Notes: generated from the sequence alone by a model not told the origin. A stretch of 64,000 bases of DNA from Pseudothioclava arenosa (GCF_002358085.1 NZ_NTJD01000005.1:124001-188000), one strand, 5' to 3'; shown: positions 8,946 through 17,984, counted from the first letter of the stretch. Program-made: numbers and translations.

Positions 8946-9499
8946 TTCGAGATGCTCTCCACCGTCAGATTTCCGTTGGTATAGACACAGATATCGGCCG
9001 CGATCGCCATCGCCTTGCGGGCGACCTCTTCGGCATCGAGGTCGGTCTCGATCAGCCCGCGCGCGGCGGCGAGGGCGAAATTGCCGCCCGAACCGATGGC
9101 GGCGATGTTGTGTTCGGGCTCGAGCACATCGCCCGCACCGGTAATCACGAAAAGATCGGCGCCGTCAGTCACGATGAGCATGGCCTCAAGGTTGCGCAGG
9201 TATTTGTCGGTGCGCCAGTCCTTGGCCAGCTCGACGCTGGCGCGGGCCAGTTGCCCGGGCGCGGCCTCAAGTTTCTTCTCAAGCCGTTCGAGCAGAGTGA
9301 AGGCATCCGCGGTCGAGCCGGCAAAGCCCGCGACCACCTCATGACCGCCCGGATTGAGGCGGCGCACCTTGCGCGCGGTGCCCTTGATCACGGTCTGACC
9401 CAGGCTGACCTGCCCATCGCCCACCACCACGACGCGGCCGCCCTTACGCACGCCGATGATCGTCGTGCCGTGCCAACCGGGGAATTTATCGTCTGCCAT
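8942..9499 (-). CDS. hslV: HslV, peptidase subunit of the HslUV protease
   Basis: Proteasome-beta-like threonine peptidase of 185 residues. The mature N-terminus begins at Thr12 ([19 protein letters not shown]), after a short propeptide ending WHG. Other family blocks are [17 protein letters not shown] and [19 protein letters not shown]. The ATG at 9499 (MADDKFPGW) fits this propeptide length; the longer frame to 9628 overlaps a hairpin terminator. hslU follows with a 4-base overlap. Confidence 0.97.
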   Translation of the reverse strand: MADDKFPGWHGTTIIGVRKGGRVVVVGDGQVSLGQTVIKGTARKVRRLNPGGHEVVAGFAGSTADAFTLLERLEKKLEAAPGQLARASVELAKDWRTDKYLRNLEAMLIVTDGADLFVITGAGDVLEPEHNIAAIGSGGNFALAAARGLIETDLDAEEVARKAMAIAADICVYTNGNLTVESISK

Positions 9500-9585
9500 C
9501 GTGCAACTACCTCCGCCTTTGCGGACTATATGGAGCCCACCGCGCCCTGCCACAACCCCGCGCCCCGTTTCCGGCGCCCCGAAAC

Positions 9586-9614
9586 GAAAAAGGCGCCCCG
9601 AGAGGCGCCTTTTC
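9586..9614 (-). terminator. Rho-independent terminator downstream of trxA
   Basis: Inverted repeat AGGCGCC (9591-9597) / GGCGCCT (9604-9610), flanked by A and T runs on both sides. It lies just past the trxA stop and upstream of hslV and could act in either direction. Confidence 0.8.
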
Positions 9615-9633
9615 GATGGGTCTGTCAAAGCAA

Positions 9634-9954
9634 TCAGATCGCGGATTCGATCCAGCTTTGCAGCGCGGCCTTGGGGGCGGCACCAACCTTGTTCGAGACG
9701 ACCTCGCCATCCTTGAACAGGAACAGCGCCGGGATGCCGCGAACGCCAAGAACGGCCGGGCTTTCCGGGTTTTCGTCAACGTTGACCTTCACGATCTTGA
9801 CCTTGCCCTCGAACTCGGTGGCGAGTTCTTCGAGCGACGGGCCGATCATACGGCAGGGGCCACACCATTCGGCCCAGAAATCGACGACGACGGGGATGGA
9901 CGACTTGCGCACTTCCTCGTCGAAAGTGGCATCGGTGACAGCGACGGTGGCCAT
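9634..9954 (-). CDS. trxA: Thioredoxin 1
   Basis: 106-residue cytosolic disulfide reductase. The active site is WCGPC, with Cys31 and Cys34. Other conserved blocks are [20 protein letters not shown] and [12 protein letters not shown]. The length is normal for Trx1. It stands alone between addA and hslVU on the same strand and ends at a strong hairpin, so it is probably a monocistronic unit. The upstream AGGAGATAAT gives a good Shine-Dalgarno for the ATG. Confidence 0.97.
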   Translation of the reverse strand: MATVAVTDATFDEEVRKSSIPVVVDFWAEWCGPCRMIGPSLEELATEFEGKVKIVKVNVDENPESPAVLGVRGIPALFLFKDGEVVSNKVGAAPKAALQSWIESAI

Positions 9955-10008
9955 GATTATCTCCTAAGGACAGCTAGGGAAGGAACCTAGGGCGCCCCCC
10001 TTGGTGCG

Positions 10009-13000
10009 TCAAGATGCGGTGTCTGTGCATAGTGCCGCATCTAGTTGTGCCTCGCTGAGCAGCATCGCACTGGCATCCGCCGTCCAGAGGATGCTGCAGG
10101 TGATTGTCCGGCCCGGATAAATCTGCCGCAGGGCAGAGCGATAGGCCGCCATCTGGCGCACGATACCAAGGGGCACATCCTCGGGGCGGGCGGGCACGGT
10201 GGCGTTGGATTTGTAATCCAGCACGCGCACCAGATCGGGCTCAACCACAAGCCGGTCGATCGTGCCGTGAATGCGCTGCCCGCCCAGCTCGGGCAATTCG
10301 GCCGTCACCTCGACCTCGGCCAGGGAGCCGGGAACAAGGAAAGGCTGCATCGCATCGCTCTGCAAAACACGCGTCGCCTCGGCCAAAATAGTCTCTATTT
10401 CGGCCAAATCCGTCCCATATTCGGGATCTGACAGCAGAGAAATCGCCTGATCGCGCCACTCGGCCGCGGGCAACTCCGGCAGGTGCTCCAGCAAGAGATG
10501 CAGCATCGTGCCGCGTCGCATCGCAGCCTCGGTATCGAGCTGGTTCGCTTCGCCGGGCAGGGCTTTGGCGCCACCCAGATCCGAGGGCGACAGCGCCCGC
10601 GTGGGCCGCTCCGGCGCGGGCAGCTTTTGCGCGAACCAGGATGGCAGCGGAGCTTCCTCTGTTGCGCTATCCTTGGCAGGCCCAGCGGTGGGCGCCGGCC
10701 ATTTGCCCGACGCAAAGCGTTCAATCTGCCCGAAGCCGGAAAGCGTCTCTGAATAAGGCAAAACAGGCTCTAAATCAGCAGAACCCATCGCTTCCTTGAC
10801 CAACGAATACCAGCTGTCTTCCCCCTCGCCGAGTTTGCCCGCACCGGCAACGATCAGCCAGTGCTCGGCCCGCGTCATCGCGACATACAAGAGCCGCATC
10901 CGCTCTTCGTCGCGCGCGGCCTTAGCCAGCGCGATCTGTTCCGCCATCGACAGGGGCGCCGAATCCTGCGGTTGGCGCAGCACCGCGACACCGTTTGCCA
11001 TCTCAAGGATCAGATCGCGCAGGTCATTCTTGCGCACCATGGTTTCGGGCAAGATCACGATCGGCGCTTCAAGACCCTTCGAGCCATGCACCGTCATCAC
11101 CCGGATCGCCTTGCCCGCCGACTCGATCTGGCGCTTGACCTGCACCTCGTCGGCCGACAACCAGCCAAGGAAGCCGGTCAGCGAGGGCACCTCGTTACGC
11201 TCGAACGCCAGCGCCTGCGCCAGCAACTCGTCGATGCCGTCCTCGGCCTCGGGGCCAAGCCGCGCCAGCAGCTTTTCGCGCCCACCGTGATGGGTCAAAA
11301 GTCGCTCGATCAGCTCGAAGGGGCGCAGAAAATCCGCGTTATTGCGCAAATCCTGCAAGATTTCGCGCGTCTCGGCCTGATCCGAGGCATGGCGCAACGC
11401 CTCCCAAAGATAGCCCTTTCGCGGCTGCGCGAGATCATAAAGCGCCTGCTCACTCAGGCCGAACAGCGGCGAACGCAGCGCCTCGGCCAGCGCCAGATCG
11501 TCTTCGGGGGTGGCCAGAAACGCCAGGACCGAGCGGATATCCTTTACCGCCAGCTCGGCACCAAGCTTCAGCCGATCCGCCCCCGCAATCGCGAGCCCCT
11601 TGGCCTTGCAGGCGCGGATCACCTCATGGAACAGCTCGCTGCGACGTTGCACGAGGATCAGGAAATCCCCTTCGTGAACGCGCCGCGCCCCATCTTTTGA
11701 CGGGATCTGTGTGCCGGCGGCAATAATCCCGGCGATTTCCTCGGCAATCGCCTGCGCCAGCGTCGGATTGTGCTGGCGCTTGTTTTGCAGGTCGATCGGC
11801 AACTCCCAATCGGAATCCTCTTCGGCTGGCGCGGCCTCGATCGCGGGCCAGATATCGACACGCCCCGGGTGCTCGAAGAAGGCGATATGCTCGGGCTTGC
11901 CGCCAAGCCCGGCATTGGCGCTGCTCTCGAACACCCGATCCACTGCCCGCAGGATCGCGGGCGACGAGCGGAAGGAATGCAGTAGCGCCTCGCTCCGCAG
12001 GGGGCGCTGAATCGCCATGAATTTCTCAGAAAAGTGGCTCTCTACCGCCTCAAAATGGCGCAAATCGGCCCCTTGGAAGGAATAGATCGACTGCTTGCGA
12101 TCGCCCACCACAAAGATCGTCCGGGGCATCGCCCGGGCCGATTCGCCACTGGTGAATTCGTCGGCCAGCCGCTCGATCACGCGCCACTGCCCAGGGCTGG
12201 TATCTTGCGCCTCATCCACAAGGATGTGGTCGATCCCGCCATCGAGCCGGAACAGCACCCATTGCGCCACCGACGGCGTCGACAAAAGGTAGCCCGCGCG
12301 CTCGATCAGGTCATCGAAATCGAGCAGGCCGCGCAGCCGCTTGCGCTGCGCATAAAGATCGAGGAAGGCACGCGCGAAGCGATGGAAAGACAGGTTACGT
12401 TCGACGGCGGCCAGGCCCAGCCGCAGGGGGCGTGCCTCGGCCACGCGCTCCATCAGGTCGTTGAGGTCATCGAGCGTTCCGGCGGGCAGCAGTTTCTGCG
12501 TCGGTTTTGTCGGAATAGACCCTATCTTGGCAGAAAATGGCCCTGCTTTCGATGGGCCCGCCCCAGTCAAAAGCCGCCCTTCAAGCACCGTCAGCGCCTC
12601 AATCGTCGCCTCCCCGATCGCCGCAAAGATGTCCGCGTTCGTCACGTCAGTCACGCTACCCTTGCGCATGAACGGCACAAGGCCTTGCAGCATCTCGATG
12701 TCCTGATCGGTCAGCACATCGTAAAGCAACGCCTCCGGCGTCAGGCCCGGCGGCAGATCGAAAACCGCCATAAGGTCTTCGCGGGTCAGATCGGCCGGAA
12801 AGCCCGTGCGATTGCCAATGATATCCTTCAGCAGCCCGCTCAGATCTTCGCTCGTGAAATGGCGCAGCAGGTCATCCAGGAGCCCCGCCTGCGGCCCCGA
12901 GGCGATCTCTTCCAGGAGATCCTGCGCCAATAGATCCGTCGCGCGCTCATCCATCTCGGCAAAGCCATGCGGAACGCCCGCCTCAAGCGGAAAACGCCGC

Positions 13001-13395
13001 AACAGAGACGAACAGAACGAGTGAATCGTCTGGATCTTGAGGCCACCCGGCGCCTCGATCGCCTTGGCAAAAAGGCGCCGCGCCTCGGCCAGATCAGGCT
13101 CTGATATGGCGGAATCGATGCCCAATTCGGCCAAAGCCTTGCGTAGATCGGCCTCTGGCAGCATCGCCCATTCGCCCAAACGCTTCAGCAGGCGGTTCTG
13201 CATCTCGGCGGCGGCGGCTTTGGTGTAGGTCAGGCACAGGATCTTTTGCGGCTCGGTGCCCTGCATCAGAAGTCGCGCAACGCGATCGGTCAGCACCTTG
13301 GTCTTGCCCGAGCCCGCATTGGCCGACAGCCAGACCGAGCTTTCGGGCGAGGCGGCGCGCATCTGGCGCTGGCTGGCGGTGTCCGATTGGCTCAT
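10009..13395 (-). CDS. addA: AddA, helicase-nuclease subunit of the AddAB double-strand-break repair enzyme
   Basis: UvrD-like helicase with a C-terminal RecB-type nuclease, 1128 residues. It resects DNA ends for RecA-dependent repair together with AddB. Seen are Walker A SANAGSGKTKVLTDR, LVDEAQDTSPGQW (motif II), FVVGDRKQSIYSFQGAD, MTVHGSKGLEAPIVILPE, and the nuclease motif RVLDYKSN near the C-terminus. The start at 13395 overlaps the addB stop (ATGA). Several dispersed palindromes interrupt its less conserved segments (10381, 10736, 10757, 12509, 13087). Confidence 0.95.
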   Translation of the reverse strand: MSQSDTASQRQMRAASPESSVWLSANAGSGKTKVLTDRVARLLMQGTEPQKILCLTYTKAAAAEMQNRLLKRLGEWAMLPEADLRKALAELGIDSAISEPDLAEARRLFAKAIEAPGGLKIQTIHSFCSSLLRRFPLEAGVPHGFAEMDERATDLLAQDLLEEIASGPQAGLLDDLLRHFTSEDLSGLLKDIIGNRTGFPADLTREDLMAVFDLPPGLTPEALLYDVLTDQDIEMLQGLVPFMRKGSVTDVTNADIFAAIGEATIEALTVLEGRLLTGAGPSKAGPFSAKIGSIPTKPTQKLLPAGTLDDLNDLMERVAEARPLRLGLAAVERNLSFHRFARAFLDLYAQRKRLRGLLDFDDLIERAGYLLSTPSVAQWVLFRLDGGIDHILVDEAQDTSPGQWRVIERLADEFTSGESARAMPRTIFVVGDRKQSIYSFQGADLRHFEAVESHFSEKFMAIQRPLRSEALLHSFRSSPAILRAVDRVFESSANAGLGGKPEHIAFFEHPGRVDIWPAIEAAPAEEDSDWELPIDLQNKRQHNPTLAQAIAEEIAGIIAAGTQIPSKDGARRVHEGDFLILVQRRSELFHEVIRACKAKGLAIAGADRLKLGAELAVKDIRSVLAFLATPEDDLALAEALRSPLFGLSEQALYDLAQPRKGYLWEALRHASDQAETREILQDLRNNADFLRPFELIERLLTHHGGREKLLARLGPEAEDGIDELLAQALAFERNEVPSLTGFLGWLSADEVQVKRQIESAGKAIRVMTVHGSKGLEAPIVILPETMVRKNDLRDLILEMANGVAVLRQPQDSAPLSMAEQIALAKAARDEERMRLLYVAMTRAEHWLIVAGAGKLGEGEDSWYSLVKEAMGSADLEPVLPYSETLSGFGQIERFASGKWPAPTAGPAKDSATEEAPLPSWFAQKLPAPERPTRALSPSDLGGAKALPGEANQLDTEAAMRRGTMLHLLLEHLPELPAAEWRDQAISLLSDPEYGTDLAEIETILAEATRVLQSDAMQPFLVPGSLAEVEVTAELPELGGQRIHGTIDRLVVEPDLVRVLDYKSNATVPARPEDVPLGIVRQMAAYRSALRQIYPGRTITCSILWTADASAMLLSEAQLDAALCTDTAS
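10381..10405. repeat. Best copy of the dispersed palindrome (inside addA)
   Basis: Left arm GGCCAAAATAG, spacer TCT, right arm CTATTTCGGCC; 10 of 11 arm positions pair. Read on the addA strand it encodes LAEIETILAEA with an ATA codon. Confidence 0.75.
10736..10758. repeat. Dispersed palindrome inside addA (weaker copy, tandem with the next)
   Basis: Left arm CCGGAAAGCG, spacer TCT, right arm CTGAATAAGG. It directly abuts the copy at 10757, giving two sites about 21 bases apart. Confidence 0.4.
10757..10779. repeat. Dispersed palindrome inside addA
   Basis: Left arm GGCAAAACAG, spacer GCT, right arm CTAAATCAGC. On the addA strand it encodes ADLEPVLP and uses a TTA codon and CCT, both unusual in this GC-rich sequence. 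Confidence 0.5.
12509..12531. repeat. Dispersed palindrome inside addA
   Basis: Left arm GTCGGAATAG, spacer ACC, right arm CTATCTTGGC. A second partial copy (GGCAGAAAATG, GCC, CTGCTTTCG) follows at once at 12529. It encodes AKIGSIPTK. Confidence 0.55.
13087..13111. repeat. Dispersed palindrome inside addA
   Basis: Left arm GGCCAGATCAG, spacer GCT, right arm CTGATATGGCG; 9 of 11 positions pair. On the addA strand it encodes AISEPDLAEA. Confidence 0.6.
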
Positions 13396-16322
13396 GCCTT
13401 GTCCTCCCCGCCCGGTTCCGACAAATCCCACTCACCAAAGCGCGAGAGGTGATCGTAATCGCTGATGTCATCGGATTTCAGCATCGCGCGCCGCGCCGTG
13501 TAACCCTGATCGGCCGAAAGATAAGCCGCGATCAACTTGCCCAGTTTTTCCCAGACCTGCGCAATGGTTTCCTCTTTGACAGAGATCTGGCGCACCTTGG
13601 CGTCCCGGCTCAGGCCGACATAGGTCATGGCGCTGGTGTGCCGCGGCCCGATCATCTCAAACCCGCCACGCTCGGCGATCGCGGCCTCAAGGAGCAGCTG
13701 TTTGTCGTAGCTGAGCACCTGCTTATCGGTCGGTAGCTGCCCGGACTTATAGTCATAAATATGGATCGATCCGTCCTCCAGAAGGTCGATCCGGTCGGGC
13801 TTTGCCGTCAGCACAAAAGCAACGTTTTGCAGTGAAACAGAGCCTTTTTGTTCGATAATGACCGGTGTCCCGGCGGCGCTTCTCTCGGCTTCACCCTGGA
13901 CGAAGCCGCGCGCCATGGCGGCGACGCGCGCGCGCCAGAGGCGCCGCGCGCCGGGGAAAGGCACCTCGGCCTCCAACACCTCGTCAGCCAACGCAAGCAA
14001 GCGCGCCTGAGCCGCCTCGGGTGTTTCGTCCTCGGGGCGCGTTCTAATGAACTTTTCGACGATCAGGTGCAAAGCCTGTCCGCGCAGGCGTGCATCCGGC
14101 GCAGGCCGCACCGGATCGAGCTTGCGCAGCCTCAGGATCCGTTGCGCATAAATCGCGTAGGGGTCCCGGATCAACGTCTTGATCGCAGTCACCGGTAGTT
14201 CGCGCGGGCGCACCTCGGGCGGCGGCCTGGGCGAGGGGCGCGGCTCGGGCTGCGTCGATTTCGCCGGCACATCCAGACGCTCGGCCAGTGCGATCCATTG
14301 CGCCCCGCGGGTGCGCATTTCTTCTAGCGCCTTATCGCCGTTCTGCCCCGGCAAGCCACCGATCAGGTTCAGCAAACGGTTCAGCCAGCGCGACGGCACG
14401 GTTTCGGCCTCATCGTCGCGGCGCGCGCGGGTCAGGACGACTTCGGGCGCGGCAATCGCCTGCTCGAAGTCATGCGCGGCGAGGCCGATTTGCCTTTCAG
14501 GCAATAATAGACCCGATTCAAGCCGCATCCGGCGGCTCAGCCAAGGGTCCGGTTCGGGCGCAGAGGGCCAGACACCTTCATTCAAGCCGCCCAGGATCAC
14601 AAGGTCCGCATCCTGCGTCCGCGCCTCAAGCGTCCCCCAAATCGCGGCCTGCGGATGAGTCATGCGACCGTGGCGCACCGTCCCGGCCTGCAGGAGACGC
14701 GCGACGAGTTCCGCGTGATCCGGGCGCGCAATATCGCCAGCGGCGCCAGCCTCGCGCGACAGCCCCTCCATCACCAGACGCGCCTCGGCGCCCCCCTCTT
14801 CGAGCCAAAGTTCGCTCGCACCAGCACTCCCACCCGGCCCTGCGGCCAAGCCTTCGACAATACGCAGAAGACGCGCGACAAACCCTGCCAGACCGAGAGC
14901 CAGATCAGGCTCTATTTCGGCCAAAAACGTCGTAATCCATTCCGCCCAAAGCTCTCGCTCACTGGGGTCACGGGCAGCCCAATTCCGCACGGCATCCGCG
15001 TCAGGAAAGGCGCAGCCTTTGCGCCGCAAGGTCAGCTCCAGCTCGCGGGTCAGGCGCAGGTGATCCCCGCGCATCGTCGATCCGGTCGCGACCAGCGGAT
15101 GTTTGAGCAGGATCAGCAGGGTCTCCAGCGTGGGCCGCCGGCCCATCGCCTGCGCAACATGGCGTAACAGCCGCCCCGGCGCCGTCTGATGCAGCGGCTC
15201 CCCGGCGCTGTCATCCGGGCGAATGCCCCAGCGATCCAGCGCAACCGACACCCGCCGCGTCAGCATCCGGTCGGGCGAGATCAGTGCCACTTTTCGACCC
15301 TGTTCCAGCGCATTTCGCATGATCAGCGCGATCGACAGCGCCTCTTGCCGGGGTGACGCCGCCTCGACCAGAGACACATCACGCATCGCGGAACGCAGGT
15401 CACCGAGCCCCTGCCCCTCGCTCATCCATTGATCGGTCACAGGCGCGGGCCGCAACGCCAGCGAGGTCACCCGGTTGCGCGCGGCACATGGTACTGGCGC
15501 CTCGGTCCAGCGCTGCACTTCGGCAGGCTGAAGACCAAGCGACCGGCACAGCGCCAGAAAGCGATATTGCGGGTGGTCTTCGAGCGGGATTTCGCTGAAG
15601 TCGAGACTATTCCAGACCTCGGGAGGCATCTCGAAATCGAAACCGGGCAACACAACGGCCCCGTTCGCAAGACGCGCGGCGGCTTCCATGATCTGCCGCG
15701 TGGCCCCGCGTGAGCCCGTCGAACCCGCGATCAGGATCGGATCGCGCGGCGGTGCGACGCTCCAATTCGCCACCAATGCTTCGATCACCCGCCGTTGGCG
15801 CGCCTCAGCGTCAAGCTCGGCGCTATCCTCGAAGAACCGGCCGACGATGCGGATGAATTCGAGGCTGGCGCGCCAGTGTTCGGCATGCGTTTCATCGACA
15901 TTCAGCCCCTCAAGCGCCGTAACCGAGACACCTTCGGTCTGCATTTCGGCCATCAGCCGCGCCAGACTGTCCGAGAGGCCAAACACGTCCGCGCCCGCCT
16001 CGAAACCCGGAAGCCGCTCAACGAATTGCTCGACCAGTTGCGCCAGTTCGAGACGCCGGCGCAATCCGGGGATCGCCGGTGCAAGCCCGGGCACCGGCGC
16101 GCGGCCCAGATCGGTCACCAGACCGATTCGCGGCAGGAGCAACGCGCCCTGCGCATCGAACTCCTCTTGCACGCGCCGCTTCATCCGGCCCGCGTTGAGG
16201 TAAAGGCGCAACCGTGCCAGCTCTTCGGGCGGGCGATCCCGGTAGCGGTCAATCAGCCCGCGCACGAGTTCAGCGGCAAAGTCGACGCCGGGCGGCAGGG
16301 CAAAAAGCGTGGCGCGCGTCAT
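13392..16322 (-). CDS. addB: AddB, second subunit of the AddAB double-strand-break repair enzyme
   Basis: 976-residue partner of AddA with a degenerate helicase region and a C-terminal RecB-like nuclease domain. The nuclease motif is IYDYKSGQLPT near residue 870, after LHLIVEKFI. Central blocks such as LVILGGLNEGVWPSAPEPDPWLS are typical of alphaproteobacterial AddB. The gene order addB-addA with an ATGA overlap is the usual one. It follows the murU-like gene with four bases between, so the tsaE-to-addA stretch is probably one long transcript. It carries at least four dispersed palindromes. Confidence 0.93.
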   Translation of the reverse strand: MTRATLFALPPGVDFAAELVRGLIDRYRDRPPEELARLRLYLNAGRMKRRVQEEFDAQGALLLPRIGLVTDLGRAPVPGLAPAIPGLRRRLELAQLVEQFVERLPGFEAGADVFGLSDSLARLMAEMQTEGVSVTALEGLNVDETHAEHWRASLEFIRIVGRFFEDSAELDAEARQRRVIEALVANWSVAPPRDPILIAGSTGSRGATRQIMEAAARLANGAVVLPGFDFEMPPEVWNSLDFSEIPLEDHPQYRFLALCRSLGLQPAEVQRWTEAPVPCAARNRVTSLALRPAPVTDQWMSEGQGLGDLRSAMRDVSLVEAASPRQEALSIALIMRNALEQGRKVALISPDRMLTRRVSVALDRWGIRPDDSAGEPLHQTAPGRLLRHVAQAMGRRPTLETLLILLKHPLVATGSTMRGDHLRLTRELELTLRRKGCAFPDADAVRNWAARDPSERELWAEWITTFLAEIEPDLALGLAGFVARLLRIVEGLAAGPGGSAGASELWLEEGGAEARLVMEGLSREAGAAGDIARPDHAELVARLLQAGTVRHGRMTHPQAAIWGTLEARTQDADLVILGGLNEGVWPSAPEPDPWLSRRMRLESGLLLPERQIGLAAHDFEQAIAAPEVVLTRARRDDEAETVPSRWLNRLLNLIGGLPGQNGDKALEEMRTRGAQWIALAERLDVPAKSTQPEPRPSPRPPPEVRPRELPVTAIKTLIRDPYAIYAQRILRLRKLDPVRPAPDARLRGQALHLIVEKFIRTRPEDETPEAAQARLLALADEVLEAEVPFPGARRLWRARVAAMARGFVQGEAERSAAGTPVIIEQKGSVSLQNVAFVLTAKPDRIDLLEDGSIHIYDYKSGQLPTDKQVLSYDKQLLLEAAIAERGGFEMIGPRHTSAMTYVGLSRDAKVRQISVKEETIAQVWEKLGKLIAAYLSADQGYTARRAMLKSDDISDYDHLSRFGEWDLSEPGGEDKA
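13831..13853. repeat. Dispersed palindrome inside addB
   Basis: Left arm AGTGAAACAG, spacer AGC, right arm CTTTTTGTTC. It encodes QKGSVSLQ on the gene strand, a different reading frame from the EIEPD-type copies. Confidence 0.4.
14501..14523. repeat. Dispersed palindrome inside addB (weak copy)
   Basis: Left arm GCAATAATAG, spacer ACC, right arm CGATTCAAGC. It encodes LESGLLLPE and uses TTA/TTG-type leucine codons that stand out locally. Confidence 0.35.
14899..14922. repeat. Dispersed palindrome inside addB
   Basis: Left arm GCCAGATCAG, spacer GCT, right arm CTATTTCGGCC. On the addB strand it encodes AEIEPDLAL with an ATA codon. Confidence 0.6.
15594..15616. repeat. Dispersed palindrome inside addB (weak copy)
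   Basis: Left arm GCTGAAGTCG, spacer AGA, right arm CTATTCCAGA. It encodes WNSLDFSE. Confidence 0.35.
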
Positions 16323-16326
16323 ACCC

Positions 16327-17007
16327 TCATCCCATCATCGCTTCGGCCAGCGGAATGCTTTCGGGCCGACCGACATCACACCAACCGCCCGAATGCACCA
16401 CGCCAAACAGGCGCCCCTGGGAAATCATCCGATCCCACAGCAGGTTCAGCGAGAATGATTTGCCCGGAATCGTCTCTATTCCAGCCGGATTCACGATTTG
16501 TGCGCCGGAATAGACATGACCCGGGCCGCGCGAAAGCCGCCCCTCCGGATCGCAGGAAAAATCGCCCGAGCCGCGATGGCCGACGGCGTTTCCCGGCGGA
16601 ATCAGCGCGAGCAGAGCGTCCATCCGGTTCGGGTCCCATGCGGCGCGGAGGGTCTGGATCACGTTCGGGCCCGTCCAGATCGCATCGGTATTGAGCGTGA
16701 ACACCGGGCCGGCGCCCAGCAAGGGCAGCGCCTTTCGCAACCCACCACCCGTTTCAAGGATCTCATCGCTTTCGTCGGAAATCAGAACCTCGCTGCCCGC
16801 CAAATGCTCCTCGATCTGCGCGCCAAGATAGTGCGTATTGGCGACGATGCGCCCCATACCCGCCGCCCGCACCAGATCCAGCGCGTGGTCAAGCAGCGGG
16901 CGCCCCGCCACTTCCACCAGCGGCTTCGGCCGATTGCGCGTCAGCTCGCCCATCCGCGTGCCGAAACCGGCCGCGAAGAGCATCAAGGCCTCGGGTGTTG
17001 TCCGCAT
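16327..17007 (-). CDS. murU: MurU-like nucleotidyltransferase (sugar-1-phosphate)
   Basis: 226-residue nucleotidyltransferase of the GT-A fold. The nucleotide-binding signature is MLFAAGFGTRMGELT, followed by RPKPLVEVAGRPLLDH and LLALIPPGNAVGH. With the kinase encoded just upstream it resembles the AmgK-MurU pair, which recycles N-acetylmuramate to UDP-MurNAc. The mannose-1-phosphate guanylyltransferase family is the main alternative. The ATG at 17007 overlaps the kinase gene by 25 bases and has GAGGG upstream. An ATG at 16983 would give an ATGA overlap but a very short N-terminus. Confidence 0.8.
   Translation of the reverse strand: MRTTPEALMLFAAGFGTRMGELTRNRPKPLVEVAGRPLLDHALDLVRAAGMGRIVANTHYLGAQIEEHLAGSEVLISDESDEILETGGGLRKALPLLGAGPVFTLNTDAIWTGPNVIQTLRAAWDPNRMDALLALIPPGNAVGHRGSGDFSCDPEGRLSRGPGHVYSGAQIVNPAGIETIPGKSFSLNLLWDRMISQGRLFGVVHSGGWCDVGRPESIPLAEAMMG
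16463..16486. repeat. Dispersed palindrome inside murU
   Basis: Left arm CCCGGAATCG, spacer TCT, right arm CTATTCCAGCC. On the gene strand it encodes AGIETIPG with an ATA codon. Confidence 0.5.
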
Positions 17008-17984
17008 TCGGCCCTCAGCTTTTGCAGGAGTTCATCGTCCGGCGCCGGGTAAGCCGCCGCCATCGGCGCACGCAGATCCGCCAGCGCCGGGTGTTCGAGG
17101 TTACGCTGAATATAGGCCCAGCTGCGCGGCAAAAGACTGACATACTGCGGCTTGCCACCCGCCTTGCAGAGCCGCGCAAACACCCCGAGGATCCGCAAGG
17201 AGCGCTGCAGCCCGAGCAGCGCATAAATCGCCTCAAATCGACCCTGTTCGATCCCGATTTGGCTGGAATAGTGTCGAATTTCGGCATGCTCGACCTCGCG
17301 GGAAACCTCCCTCCGGGCATCTTGCAGCGCCGAAACCAGATCATAGGCCGGGTGCGCCGCGACAGCGTCCTGAAAATCCAGAAGCCCCAGCCGCGCCACG
17401 CCCGCCCGTTCGGGCAACCAGATGATATTCTCGGCGTGGAAATCACGCAGGCACATCACGAGGTCTTCGCGCGCATACGCCTCGTAGACCTGCCGGATCA
17501 GCGCGGGAAGTTGCGCGGCGGTCTCGGGCGAGCGACAGGGATACCACTCGGCGGTGATCGTCACCATCTCGCCCAGCCGGGGGCCATCAAGACGTTCAAG
17601 ATTGCTCGGCGCGGGATGACGGTGCAGGGCCAGAAGAAACTCGGTGATTGCCCGGTAAAGCGGTGCCTCGCGATCGGGGTGCGCGGCGACCAGCCGCGCG
17701 ATCAGACCGTCGCCAAGGTCTTCGAGCAACAAGAGCCCGCGCAGAGCATCTTGGGCGAAAAGGCGGGGTGCCGAATAGCCCTGCGTCAGCAACCATTCCG
17801 CAATCTCAACGAAGCGGGGCGTGTCTCCGCCGGGCGGCGCATCCATCAGGATCGCGGCGTCCTCGCCCCGGCGCAGGCGCTGATAGCGGCGCGTCGAGGC
17901 GTCGCCGGTCAGCGCCGCGCGCGACGCCGATCCCCAGCCTGCGTCCGTCAGGAACCGGTCGATTTCATCCGCCCGCGCCGTCAT
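16983..17984 (-). CDS. amgK: AmgK-like sugar kinase (aminoglycoside phosphotransferase fold)
   Basis: 333-residue APH-fold kinase. Visible are AALTGDASTRRYQRL (nucleotide-binding start), LLLEDLGDGL, the catalytic loop CLRDFHAENIIWL and the metal-binding LGLLDFQDAV. In the AmgK-MurU route this enzyme phosphorylates N-acetylmuramate or glucosamine at C1, which fits its nucleotidyltransferase neighbour. The start at 17984 overlaps the tsaE stop by four bases (ATGA), which argues against the longer frame. tsaE-amgK-murU is a frequent order in alphaproteobacteria. Confidence 0.82.
   Translation of the reverse strand: MTARADEIDRFLTDAGWGSASRAALTGDASTRRYQRLRRGEDAAILMDAPPGGDTPRFVEIAEWLLTQGYSAPRLFAQDALRGLLLLEDLGDGLIARLVAAHPDREAPLYRAITEFLLALHRHPAPSNLERLDGPRLGEMVTITAEWYPCRSPETAAQLPALIRQVYEAYAREDLVMCLRDFHAENIIWLPERAGVARLGLLDFQDAVAAHPAYDLVSALQDARREVSREVEHAEIRHYSSQIGIEQGRFEAIYALLGLQRSLRILGVFARLCKAGGKPQYVSLLPRSWAYIQRNLEHPALADLRAPMAAAYPAPDDELLQKLRAECGQHPRP
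17231..17285. repeat. Two adjacent dispersed palindromes inside amgK
   Basis: First copy: CCTCAAATCG, spacer ACC, CTGTTCGATC (17231-17253). Second copy: GGCTGGAATAG, spacer TGT, CGAATTTCGGC (17261-17285). Together they encode the RHYSSQIGIEQGRFEA stretch. Confidence 0.5.

Noticed and set aside
7389-8984. 531-residue open frame on plus across hslU
   Set aside because: Antisense to hslU with its Walker motifs; composition is that of a shadow frame.
10381-10405. Known explanations for the dispersed palindrome (parS, matS, KOPS, LexA box, CcrM GANTC, Rickettsia palindromic elements)
   Set aside because: The core AG-N3-CT and the arms do not match the consensus of these known sites as I know them, and Rickettsia elements are about 100-150 bases long.
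12071-12091. GGAATAG-ATC-GACTG in addA as a further copy
   Set aside because: It encodes the conserved helicase QSIYSFQGAD motif, so the protein explains the sequence, and the core lacks the CT after the spacer.
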